A DNA stretch of 5,879 bases from Spirochaetales bacterium (GTDB taxonomy: Bacteria > Spirochaetota > Spirochaetia > SPDA01): positions 1 through 5,879 of the forward strand of contig SPDA01000147.1 of the NCBI GenBank assembly GCA_004525155.1. The letters run 5' to 3'. Below are positions 1 through 5,585 of this stretch, in pieces. A program made the position numbers and the translations under genes. Position 1 is the first letter of the stretch. Every line of letters begins with the position of its first letter. The notes below the pieces were generated by a model. It was not told the DNA's origin. It ran no database searches and saw only the letters and a list, made by a program, of their open reading frames with translations.

Positions 1-1
1 G

Positions 2-634
2 GGCACGACCGTTTTAAGCGCCGCAGTGGAAGCAGGCAGGATACCGGATTTCTATTTTCAGGCCGTCGGCAGCGGCACCGGCGCCATCGCCGCCTGGGAA
101 GCCAATCTCCGGCTTCTTGCGGACGGCAGGTTCGGAAAAACCAAAATGAAGCTCCTGGTATCGCAGAACGAACCCTTCGTTCTGATAAAGGATTCCTGGA
201 AAGCCCGTACAAGGGAACTCGCGGTTCTGGACGAGGACCTGGCAAGAAGGCAGGTGGCGGCGATCAAGGCGACAGTTCTTTCAAACCGAAGGCCGCCCTA
301 CGGTATTACCGGCGGCCTGTACGACGCCCTTTCCTGGAGCGGCGGAGAGGTCCTGTCCGCGGACAACGAAGCCCTTGAACAGGCAGCAAAACTCTTCCTT
401 GAAAAGGAAGGCATGGACGTGACGCCGGAGGCAGGCGTTGCCCTTTCCTCCCTGATGCAGGCGGTAAAGGCCGGTTCCATACCGGAAGACGCCGCTGTCA
501 TGCTCAATGTGACAGGCGGCGGCATTAAACGTCTGTTCAAGGATGAAACAATGTATTATAAAAAGGCTGATCTTATAATTGAAAAAAACGATATCAGTTC
601 CGACAAACTGGAAAAGAAATTAAAGACTCTGTAA
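2..634 (+). CDS. Cysteate synthase-like PLP enzyme (threonine synthase family), C-terminal part, 5' end cut off by window
   Basis: The reading frame is already open at base 2, so the GTG at 26 is internal and about 210 residues of a roughly 400-residue family protein are visible. Seen: a Gly-rich PLP-phosphate loop, FQAVGSGTGAIAAWE (GSGTG at visible residues 23-27), then SQNEPF, PPYGITGGLYDAL, TPEAGVAL and a C-terminal NVTGGG (169-174), all typical of fold-type II PLP enzymes of the threonine/cysteate synthase group. In the family, cysteate synthase replaces the phosphate of O-phospho-L-serine with sulfite to give L-cysteate in the cytosol. I prefer this over threonine synthase because the FQAVGSGTGAIAAWEAN segment resembles cysteate synthases and the following genes encode an oxoamine synthase and an APS reductase, which would supply sulfite. 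The catalytic lysine region lies outside the window. Threonine synthase or another beta-replacing enzyme remains possible. The stop lies within an inverted repeat, 37 bp before the next gene. Confidence 0.75.
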   Translation, partial: GTTVLSAAVEAGRIPDFYFQAVGSGTGAIAAWEANLRLLADGRFGKTKMKLLVSQNEPFVLIKDSWKARTRELAVLDEDLARRQVAAIKATVLSNRRPPYGITGGLYDALSWSGGEVLSADNEALEQAAKLFLEKEGMDVTPEAGVALSSLMQAVKAGSIPEDAAVMLNVTGGGIKRLFKDETMYYKKADLIIEKNDISSDKLEKKLKTL

Positions 635-653
635 ACGGTATCCTTGTTTACAG
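629..653 (+). repeat. Intercistronic 8-bp inverted repeat over the stop codon
   Basis: CTGTAAAC (629-636) and GTTTACAG (646-653) are perfect complements separated by nine bases, with a possible extra T-G pair outside. The repeat includes the stop codon of the cysteate synthase-like gene and ends five bases before the Shine-Dalgarno GGAGGT of the next gene. No T-tract follows, so it is not an intrinsic terminator. It could be an RNA hairpin that sets processing, stability or relative translation, or a protein-binding dyad. Confidence 0.5.
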
Positions 654-657
654 GTCC

Positions 658-663
658 GGAGGT
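658..663 (+). promoter_or_regulatory. Ribosome binding site that decides a GTG start
   Basis: GGAGGT lies eight bases upstream of GTG at 672. This near-perfect Shine-Dalgarno match at good spacing supports the GTG start. The next in-frame ATG, at residue 21, would remove part of the N-terminal segment. Confidence 0.8.
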
Positions 664-671
664 AAATTCAA

Positions 672-1937
672 GTGAAAGATATTTTCGAAAAATGCGGTAC
701 CGACGAGGGAAATTTCGGTAAACTCCGCGCCATGGGCGATGGCTATTACACGCTGCCGGTTCTCGATTCCAAACCCGGCCACCGGATGACCTTTAAAGGA
801 AAGGAAAAGGTCATGTGGTCCATCAACAATTACCTAGGACTCGCGGAGAACGAGGAAGTACGGAAGGTTGCGGTGGAGGCCGCCGGCTTATACAGCACCA
901 GTTCCCCCATGGGGTCCAGGATGATGAGCGGCAATACGACGGAACACCATAAGCTCGAAGCGGACCTGGCGGATTACTCCCAGAAGGAAGCGGCCATACT
1001 CTTCAATTACGGGTATCTCGGCGTTCTCGGCACCATCTCCTCCCTCTGCGGACCTGAAGATATTCTCGTCATGGACAAGCTGGCCCATGCCTCCATCGTG
1101 GACGGCGTTTTCCTGTCCAGATCGCCCTTCCGCGTATTCCGGCACAACGACATGGACAGCCTTGAAACCATACTGAAGCGAGAAAACCGGGACAGGAAAG
1201 GCGGCATCCTCATCGTAGTTGAAGGCGCCTACGGCATGACCGGCGATCTCGCCAAGCTGAAGGAAGTGTGCGACCTTAAGGATAAATATAACGCCAGGCT
1301 CTTCATCGACGACGCTCACGGCATCGGCGTCATGGGCAGCGAAGGCAGAGGCACGGCGGACCATTTCGGCGTGCAGGACCGTGTTGATATTTACTTCGGC
1401 ACCTTTGCAAAGGCCTTCGCCTCCATAGGCGGCTTTTCCGCGGCCTCCAAACCCGTTGTAGACTGGATCCGCTACAACGCCCGCACCCAGGTCTTCGCGA
1501 AAAGCCTCCCCTTGATATATGTCAAAACCCTTCAGAAAACCCTGGAACTTGTCCGCAGCGGCGACGACAGGCGAAAAAAGATGTGGGAGAATTCGAAGAA
1601 GCTCAAGGAGGGCATTCAGGACCTGGGTTACTTTATCGGCGACGGCGAAAGCCCCCTTTGCGCGGTATACGCCTTTTCCGGCGACGAAGAGGTTAACCTC
1701 GTTGCAATGAAAATGATTAAATATTTACGGGAAAAAGACATTTTTGTAAGCGGCGTAGCCTATCCCGTCATTCCCTTAGGGCTCTGCATGTTCAGGATGA
1801 TCCCCACTCCCTCCCACACGGACGAGGACATCGAACGCACCATTAAGGCCTTCAAGGAAATGCGGGAAGACATGAACTTAAGCAAGGATGTGCCGGAAGA
1901 GATAAAGAAAAATATCAAAAAGGTCTACGGCAAATAG
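672..1937 (+). CDS. Alpha-oxoamine synthase: probable cysteate fatty-acyltransferase (serine palmitoyltransferase-like, sulfonolipid synthesis)
   Basis: A complete 421-residue fold-type I PLP enzyme of the alpha-oxoamine synthase family (AONS/KBL/SPT), close to the usual 390-420 residues. Visible signatures: SINNYLGL (50-57), GSRMMSGNTTEHHKLE (81-96), DKLAHASIVDG with the PLP-stacking His139, VEGAYGMTGD (183-192), FIDDAHGIGVMG with Asp213 and His216, and GTFAKAFASIGGF with Lys247 as the predicted Schiff-base lysine. The YPVIP and RMIPTPSHT segments near the C-terminus are also typical. Family members decarboxylate an amino acid while condensing it with an acyl thioester. Serine gives 3-ketosphinganine and cysteate gives 3-ketocapnine. 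The adjoining cysteate synthase-like and APS reductase genes point to cysteate as substrate, but this is inferred from context and no residue seen here proves it. No signal peptide or membrane segment is evident. It starts at GTG with a strong Shine-Dalgarno and ends one base before cysH, indicating co-transcription. Alternatives are serine palmitoyltransferase or, less likely, glycine C-acetyltransferase or BioF. Confidence 0.85.
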   Translation: MKDIFEKCGTDEGNFGKLRAMGDGYYTLPVLDSKPGHRMTFKGKEKVMWSINNYLGLAENEEVRKVAVEAAGLYSTSSPMGSRMMSGNTTEHHKLEADLADYSQKEAAILFNYGYLGVLGTISSLCGPEDILVMDKLAHASIVDGVFLSRSPFRVFRHNDMDSLETILKRENRDRKGGILIVVEGAYGMTGDLAKLKEVCDLKDKYNARLFIDDAHGIGVMGSEGRGTADHFGVQDRVDIYFGTFAKAFASIGGFSAASKPVVDWIRYNARTQVFAKSLPLIYVKTLQKTLELVRSGDDRRKKMWENSKKLKEGIQDLGYFIGDGESPLCAVYAFSGDEEVNLVAMKMIKYLREKDIFVSGVAYPVIPLGLCMFRMIPTPSHTDEDIERTIKAFKEMREDMNLSKDVPEEIKKNIKKVYGK

Positions 1938-1938
1938 C

Positions 1939-2643
1939 ATGAAAAGAGAGGAACTGGAAAGGATCGACAGGGAATACCGCGAAAAACCGCCTGAGGAACT
2001 TCTCGCCTGGGCTGCCTCCGCCTTTAAGGGGAGGGCAGTCTTCGCTTCCAGTCTCGGTCTCGAAGACCAGGTTCTCACACGGATGCTCGCGGACATCGAT
2101 CCGGCCTTCCCTATGTTCACACTGGACACAGGCAGGCTTTTCCAGGAAACCTACGACGTGCTGTCCACCACCAGGGAACAGCTCGGTGTGCGGCTGGAAA
2201 TTCTTTTTCCAAAACGTGAAGAGGTTGAAGCCATGGTCAACGAACACGGGCCAAACCTGTTCTACGAGAGCGTGGAAAAGAGAAAGCTCTGCTGCGGCGT
2301 GCGCAAGGTGGCACCTCTCACCAGGCGGCTCAAGGGTCTTTCGGCCTGGATAACAGGCTTGCGCAGGGAGCAGAGCGTAACGAGGACCGACCTCAAACAT
2401 GTCGAATGGGATGAGGTGAACGGCCTCGTCAAGATTAATCCCCTGGCGGACTGGCATATCGATGAGGTATGGGCCTACATAAAGAAAAAATCCGTTCCCT
2501 ACAACAGGCTCCACGCCAAGGGCTTCCCCTCAATCGGCTGTGCCCCCTGCACCCGGGCCGTCAAGGAAGGACAGGATATCCGCGCAGGCAGATGGTGGTG
2601 GGAGAACCCCGAGTACCGCGAGTGCGGTCTGCATGAACGATAA
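1939..2643 (+). CDS. cysH: Assimilatory adenylyl-sulfate (APS) reductase, [4Fe-4S] CysH type
   Basis: A 234-residue PAPS/APS reductase family protein of normal length. Seen: the nucleotide-binding segment ASSLGLEDQ (36-44), LDTGRLF (62-68), KRKLCCGVRK with Cys118-Cys119, ITGLRREQS (138-146), GCAPCTRAV with Cys201 and Cys204, and a terminal ECGLH carrying Cys229. In the family, the CC...CxxC set binds a [4Fe-4S] cluster and marks enzymes that prefer APS. The terminal cysteine is the nucleophile that forms the S-sulfocysteine intermediate, released as sulfite by thioredoxin. The sulfite could feed the cysteate synthase two genes upstream. The ATG lies one base after the preceding TAG and has only a weak upstream AAAGGT about 15 bases away, so translation is probably coupled to the upstream gene. 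No ATP sulfurylase or sulfite reductase gene is in view. Use in general cysteine biosynthesis is also possible. Confidence 0.93.
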   Translation: MKREELERIDREYREKPPEELLAWAASAFKGRAVFASSLGLEDQVLTRMLADIDPAFPMFTLDTGRLFQETYDVLSTTREQLGVRLEILFPKREEVEAMVNEHGPNLFYESVEKRKLCCGVRKVAPLTRRLKGLSAWITGLRREQSVTRTDLKHVEWDEVNGLVKINPLADWHIDEVWAYIKKKSVPYNRLHAKGFPSIGCAPCTRAVKEGQDIRAGRWWWENPEYRECGLHER

Positions 2644-2675
2644 TACATTAATGTAGGATACATTAATAAGTATTA
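2641..2675 (+). repeat. AT-rich hairpin at the cysH stop codon
   Basis: Bases 2641-2653 pair with 2661-2667 and 2670-2675, giving 13 base pairs with a two-base AA bulge and a seven-base loop (TAGGATA). The same region contains the direct repeat ATACATTAAT at 2643-2652 and 2658-2667. It includes the TAA stop of cysH. The stem is almost all A-T pairs and is not followed by a T-run, so it may be a 3'-end stabiliser, a protein-binding dyad, or part of a composite end with the next hairpin. Confidence 0.5.
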
Positions 2676-2711
2676 CCGGAATGTCGTATGCATTTCTGCG
2701 GATTCCGGTTT
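2675..2711 (+). terminator. Possible weak terminator of the cysteate/APS-reductase operon
   Basis: ACCGGAAT (2675-2682) and ATTCCGGT (2702-2709) form a perfect eight-base-pair stem with a 19-base loop, followed only by TTT. It lies about 30 bases after the cysH stop, the expected place for an operon end, and shares its first base with the AT-rich hairpin before it. The long loop and short T-tract make it a weak intrinsic terminator at best. Confidence 0.35.
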
Positions 2712-2763
2712 CTGCAGCCCGTTACGCGGTTCAGTTGTGAAGGCACAGGGAAATCCGGCTCCG

Positions 2764-2781
2764 CATCATCTGAACATCATC
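2764..2781 (+). repeat. Short direct repeat CATCATC x2, 11-bp period
   Basis: CATCATC occurs at 2764-2770 and 2775-2781, one helical turn apart and about 125-140 bases before the predicted glnA transcription start. That is a distance at which sigma-54 activators often bind. The sequence does not match the NtrC consensus, and short repeats of this size can arise by chance. Confidence 0.25.
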
Positions 2782-2796
2782 ACCAAAGCACTGTAT

Positions 2797-2802
2797 TATA
2801 AT
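2797..2802 (+). promoter_or_regulatory. Candidate sigma-70 -10 box upstream of glnA
   Basis: TATAAT at 2797-2802 is an exact -10 hexamer inside the palindrome TATTATAATA (2794-2803). No good -35 box is found: TGAACA at 2771-2776 would need a 20-base spacer, and there is no TGn extension. It may be a weak second glnA promoter or simply AT-rich sequence. Confidence 0.25.
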
Positions 2803-2826
2803 ATTTTATGTATTGTGTTTTCCCGA

Positions 2827-2859
2827 GTTTCCCGGTATTTTTAAAAATCCGCAGGAAAC
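2827..2859. promoter_or_regulatory. 33-bp imperfect dyad upstream of the sigma-54 promoter (possible operator)
   Basis: GTTTCC-CGG-T-ATTTTT on the left (2827-2842) mirrors AAAAAT-CCG-CA-GGAAAC on the right (2843-2859), giving 15 complementary pairs. The only interruptions are a one-base bulge (2836) and a two-base bulge (2852-2853). The core ATTTTTAAAAAT (2837-2848) is a perfect palindrome and probably bends the DNA. The centre is about 62 bases before the predicted glnA start site. It could bind a dimeric regulator or help looping. As RNA it lacks a loop at the centre, so a terminator role is less likely. Confidence 0.4.
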
Positions 2860-2876
2860 GGTAATAATTTTAGGTG

Positions 2877-2894
2877 TTGGCACGTTTATTGCTT
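2877..2894 (+). promoter_or_regulatory. Sigma-54 (-24/-12) promoter of glnA
   Basis: TTGGCACG followed by four bases and TTGCTT matches the RpoN consensus (YTGGCACG-N4-TTGCW) at every key base. GG (2879-2880) and GC (2891-2892) are spaced exactly as required. Transcription would begin near 2904, giving a leader of about 46 bases. Nitrogen-controlled glnA genes commonly use such promoters with an NtrC-type activator. No clear NtrC site was recognised upstream. Confidence 0.9.
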
Positions 2895-2937
2895 AATACA
2901 CTATAACAATAACTACCGTAATCAAGGTACATTTCAT

Positions 2938-2943
2938 AAGGAG
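2938..2943 (+). promoter_or_regulatory. Ribosome binding site of glnA
   Basis: AAGGAG lies six bases before the ATG at 2950. This strong match and spacing fix the start codon of glutamine synthetase. Confidence 0.85.
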
Positions 2944-2949
2944 ATACGA

Positions 2950-4374
2950 ATGACAATACCAAAAACCCCCAAGGAGCTCGTGGAGCTCATACAGAGGGAA
3001 AAAATCGAAATTGTTGATTTAAGATTTATGGATTTTCCGGGTCTCTGGCAGCATTTTTCCATACCCGCCTCGGATGTGGACGAAACCACCTTCAGTGACG
3101 GCCGCGGTTTTGACGGTTCCAGCATCCGCGGATGGCAGGCGATAAACGAATCCGACATGCTGGTAAAGCCGGTACCGGAGACCGCATTTATCGATCCCTT
3201 CATGGCGCACAAGACCCTGGTGCTTATCTGCAACATCTGCGACCCCATTACCGGCGAGGAATACACGAAGGATCCCCGGAACATCGCCCGCAAGGCGGTG
3301 AGCTATCTCAAGAGTTCCGGCACCGCGGACACCGCCTATTTCGGTCCCGAAGCGGAATTTTTTATCTTCGACGATGTCCGCTTCGATCAGAACGCTCATT
3401 CGGGCTACTATTATCTGGACAGCGTGGAAGGGAGATGGAACACGGGCCGGGATGAAGGACCCAACCTCGGCTACAAGCCCAGGTACAAGGAAGGCTACTT
3501 CCCCGTACCTCCCACGGATTCCCTGCAGGACATGCGGTCCGAAATGATGCTTACCATGGAGAGAATCGGCATTCCCATGGAAGCCCAGCACCATGAAGTG
3601 GCCACCGGCGGCCAGTCCGAAATCGATATGCGCTTTGAATCCCTCGTGGAGATGGCGGACAGCCTGCTCAAGTTCAAATACATCGTCAAGAACACCGCCC
3701 GCAAGTACAACAAGTCCGCCTGTTTCATGCCCAAACCCCTGTACGGCGACAACGGCAGCGGCATGCACGTGCACGTGTCCTTCTGGAAAAACGGCAAGAA
3801 CCTCTTCGCCGGCGACGGCTACGCGGGCATGTCACAGATGGCCCTGTGGGCTATAGGCGGTATCCTCAAGCACGCCCCGGCCCTGCTGGCCCTGTGCAAC
3901 CCCACCACCAACAGCTACAAGCGCCTGGTGCCCGGGTTTGAAGCGCCCGTCAACCTCGCCTATTCCTCGAGAAACCGCAGCGCCGCCATAAGGATTCCCA
4001 TGTACTCGAAATCGGAAAAAGCAAAACGTTTCGAGTTCCGCTGCCCGGACCCGAGCTGCAACCCCTACCTTGCTTTCGCGGCTATTACCATGGCGGCTAT
4101 TGACGGCATCATGAACAAGATGAATCCCGGCGACCCCCTGGACAAGGACATCTACGACATGCCGCCCGCGGAACTGGCAAAGGTCCCCCACACTCCCGGC
4201 AGCCTGCGCGATGCGCTCAAGGCCCTGGAACAGGACCACGCCTTTTTACTGAAGGGCGACGTCTTTACACCGGACGTCATCAGCACCTGGATCGACTACA
4301 AGATGAAGAACGAAGTGCTCGCCATGGACACGAGGCCGCACCCCTGGGAGTTCGCTTTATACTACGATATTTAA
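2950..4374 (+). CDS. glnA: Type I glutamine synthetase (GSI-beta, adenylylation site present)
   Basis: A complete 474-residue glutamine synthetase, matching the roughly 470 residues of bacterial GSI. It makes glutamine from glutamate, ammonia and ATP as a cytosolic dodecamer. Seen, by alignment from memory with the enteric enzyme: [18 protein letters not shown] (53-70, Asp55 at the subunit-interface active site), FGPEAEFF (Glu134, Glu136), [11 protein letters not shown] (Glu216, Glu224), GSGMHVH (His273), LVPGFEAPV (Glu331, active-site flap), [16 protein letters not shown] (Glu362), and DIYDMPPAE with Tyr402 at the adenylylation position (Tyr397 in E. coli). All expected metal ligands are present. 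The adenylylation motif and length indicate the GSI-beta class, implying a GlnE/GlnB-type cascade elsewhere in the genome. It is preceded by a sigma-54 promoter and followed by an intrinsic terminator, so it is probably monocistronic and nitrogen-regulated. Confidence 0.98.
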   Translation: MTIPKTPKELVELIQREKIEIVDLRFMDFPGLWQHFSIPASDVDETTFSDGRGFDGSSIRGWQAINESDMLVKPVPETAFIDPFMAHKTLVLICNICDPITGEEYTKDPRNIARKAVSYLKSSGTADTAYFGPEAEFFIFDDVRFDQNAHSGYYYLDSVEGRWNTGRDEGPNLGYKPRYKEGYFPVPPTDSLQDMRSEMMLTMERIGIPMEAQHHEVATGGQSEIDMRFESLVEMADSLLKFKYIVKNTARKYNKSACFMPKPLYGDNGSGMHVHVSFWKNGKNLFAGDGYAGMSQMALWAIGGILKHAPALLALCNPTTNSYKRLVPGFEAPVNLAYSSRNRSAAIRIPMYSKSEKAKRFEFRCPDPSCNPYLAFAAITMAAIDGIMNKMNPGDPLDKDIYDMPPAELAKVPHTPGSLRDALKALEQDHAFLLKGDVFTPDVISTWIDYKMKNEVLAMDTRPHPWEFALYYDI

Positions 4375-4382
4375 CGGCAAGG

Positions 4383-4402
4383 CCGGCAGACAACATCGCC
4401 GG
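4383..4402 (+). repeat. Small GC-rich hairpin after glnA
   Basis: CCGGC (4383-4387) pairs with GCCGG (4398-4402) across a ten-base loop, between the glnA stop and the main terminator. It has no T-tract and may only protect the 3' end of the mRNA. Confidence 0.3.
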
Positions 4403-4414
4403 TAGTCATGAGTG

Positions 4415-4444
4415 AAGGCGGATCGGAAGGTCCGCCTTTTTTTT
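4415..4444 (+). terminator. Rho-independent terminator of glnA
   Basis: AAGGCGGA (4415-4422) and TCCGCCTT (4431-4438) form a perfect eight-base-pair, GC-rich stem around an eight-base loop. The stem runs directly into eight consecutive T residues (4437-4444). It lies about 40 bases after the glnA stop and isolates glnA from the downstream hydrolase gene. Confidence 0.93.
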
Positions 4445-4470
4445 CATGAACATCTGAAGCATTAGAAGCG

Positions 4471-4507
4471 CTCCCCCTGTATATCCATGCAGGAGGCCGC
4501 GGGGGAG
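4471..4507. repeat. Inverted repeat CTCCCCC/GGGGGAG in the glnA-hydrolase spacer
   Basis: CTCCCCC (4471-4477) is complementary to GGGGGAG (4501-4507), with 23 bases between. The right arm overlaps one of two CCGCGG palindromes (4497-4502 and 4515-4520). No function is recognised. Confidence 0.3.
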
Positions 4508-4550
4508 GAAGGTACCGCGGAAAATGTATCATACTGCATGAGAATGATTA

Positions 4551-4601
4551 CCAGGGCTCAATTGCACGCATCAGGGCGGGAATGCGCAGCAGCCTCCCTG
4601 G
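4551..4601. repeat. 51-base imperfect stem-loop in the glnA-hydrolase spacer
   Basis: CCAGGG (4551-4556) pairs with CCCTGG (4596-4601), TGC (4563-4565) with GCA (4589-4591), and CGCAT (4567-4571) with ATGCG (4582-4586). The 14 pairs are separated by internal loops and close on a ten-base loop. No T-tract follows. The 4445-4678 spacer around it holds no convincing gene. This element could be a structured RNA or regulator site, or chance pairing in GC-rich DNA. Confidence 0.35.
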
Positions 4602-4629
4602 CTCAAACATGTTCAAAGGCACAAAAAAT

Positions 4630-4659
4630 ATGACACCCGGCATAATTTTCTGGTATAGT
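4630..4659 (+). promoter_or_regulatory. Sigma-70-like extended -10 promoter of the MBL-fold hydrolase gene
   Basis: TATAGT (4654-4659) is preceded by TGG, an extended -10 element. ATGACA (4630-4635) gives a -35 box with an 18-base spacer. The predicted start near 4666 leaves a leader of only about 13 bases before the ATG at 4679. Confidence 0.6.
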
Positions 4660-4678
4660 TTTCCCGGGGTAACAATCT

Positions 4679-5530
4679 ATGAAAATCGGAAGCTATGGTA
4701 TATTCGCGGAAAAGGCCGGACACTTCCGGCTTGACGGAGGCGCCATGTTCGGCGTGGTACCGAAAGTGTTCTGGGAGACGATGCATCCGGCGGATGATAA
4801 AAACCGGATACTGTTAAGTACGAGCCTGGTCCTTCTCGCTGATGGAAAAAAAAACATCCTGATCGATACCGGAAACTGCGATGCCGCAAGCGATAAAATG
4901 AAATCAATTTACAGCATGGACAGCTCTGAATACTCCATGCAGAATTTCCTGTCACGCTCCGGCATTTCCCGGGAAGATATAACCGATGTAATCCTCACCC
5001 ACCTTCATTTCGACCATGCAGGCGGCGCCGTCAGCGATGACGGAACCGGCGCCTTGATGCCCGCGTTTCCAAACGCGGTGTACCATGTGCAGAAAAAGCA
5101 GTTTGCCTGGGCCATGGATCCTTCCGGCAGGGACAGGGCGAGCTACATGACGGAACAGATCCTCCCCATCCGGGAAGCCGGCAGGCTCAGTCTTGTGGAT
5201 GGACCCGGGGAATTGTTCCCCGGAATAGAACTGATCGTAGTCAACGGCCATACCCCCGGCATGCAGCTTCCCCTGATCAGCGGCGGCGGAGAAACCCTCC
5301 TCTATGGAGGCGACCTCATCCCCCTGCGAAGCCATATAGCTCCGCCGTGGATCATGGCCTACGATCTTAAGCCGCTTAAAACACTCGAAGAAAAGGAGCG
5401 AATCCTGGGGCAGGCCGCCGATGAAAACTGGATGATCTTCTTCGAACACGATCCGGCAGTGAGCTGCTGCAGGATCGAACGGCAGAAAAACGGATTCAGA
5501 ATGAAGGAGGAGGTCGCCTTAAACCGCTGA
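4679..5530 (+). CDS. Metallo-beta-lactamase-fold metal-dependent hydrolase (possible lactonase-like)
   Basis: A complete 283-residue single-domain MBL-fold protein. Seen: IDTGN (62-66), the metal-binding THLHFDHAGG with His108, His110, Asp112 and His113, NGHTPGM with His191, YGGDLIP with Asp212, and FFEHDP with His257. These form a full binuclear metal site. The layout, with an N-terminal MKIGSYGIF strand, an HxHxDH core and GHTPG, is shared with N-acyl-homoserine-lactone lactonases and many uncharacterised hydrolases, so the substrate cannot be read from sequence. An in-frame TAA at 4670-4672 lies just upstream, so ATG at 4679 is the earliest possible start. The Shine-Dalgarno is weak (GGGGT at 4666-4670). 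No signal peptide is seen, suggesting a cytosolic enzyme. The gene stands alone between the glnA terminator and a convergent gene, so context gives no functional hint. Confidence 0.9.
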   Translation: MKIGSYGIFAEKAGHFRLDGGAMFGVVPKVFWETMHPADDKNRILLSTSLVLLADGKKNILIDTGNCDAASDKMKSIYSMDSSEYSMQNFLSRSGISREDITDVILTHLHFDHAGGAVSDDGTGALMPAFPNAVYHVQKKQFAWAMDPSGRDRASYMTEQILPIREAGRLSLVDGPGELFPGIELIVVNGHTPGMQLPLISGGGETLLYGGDLIPLRSHIAPPWIMAYDLKPLKTLEEKERILGQAADENWMIFFEHDPAVSCCRIERQKNGFRMKEEVALNR

Positions 5531-5585
5531 CGGACAGGCACCGGGCGGGAGGTTTCTCCGGATGGAATTTGCGGCGGTTTCGTAC

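Noticed and set aside
888..1364. A 158-codon minus-strand open frame inside the oxoamine synthase gene
   Set aside because: It lies opposite a clearly conserved enzyme gene and shows no recognisable domain; such antisense frames are common in GC-rich coding DNA.
672..1937. Identification as BioF (biotin synthesis) or glycine C-acetyltransferase
   Set aside because: The family fold is shared, but the GSRMMSGNTTEHHKLE, GTFAKAFASIGGF and RMIPTPSHT segments look closer to SPT/cysteate acyltransferases. The neighbours are sulfur genes, with no bioABD and no threonine dehydrogenase.
2644..2876. NtrC binding sites (TGCACC-N5-GGTGCA type) upstream of the glnA promoter
   Set aside because: I looked for paired GCAC/GTGC half-sites at the right spacing and found none convincing; isolated GCAC occurrences lack a partner.
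3019..3774. A 251-codon minus-strand open frame inside glnA
   Set aside because: It is antisense to the most conserved part of glutamine synthetase and its translation, rich in His, Val and Gly, shows no domain; it is a codon-bias shadow.
4487..4633. A 48-codon plus-strand open frame starting at ATG 4487
   Set aside because: It has no Shine-Dalgarno, overlaps the inverted repeats and the -35 region of the next gene, and its composition resembles no family I recognise.
5521..5580. AAACCGC (5521-5527) and GCGGTTT (5574-5580) as a bidirectional terminator between the convergent genes
   Set aside because: The arms are only seven bases, 46 bases apart, and lack a proper T-tract on either strand, so the pairing is probably coincidental.
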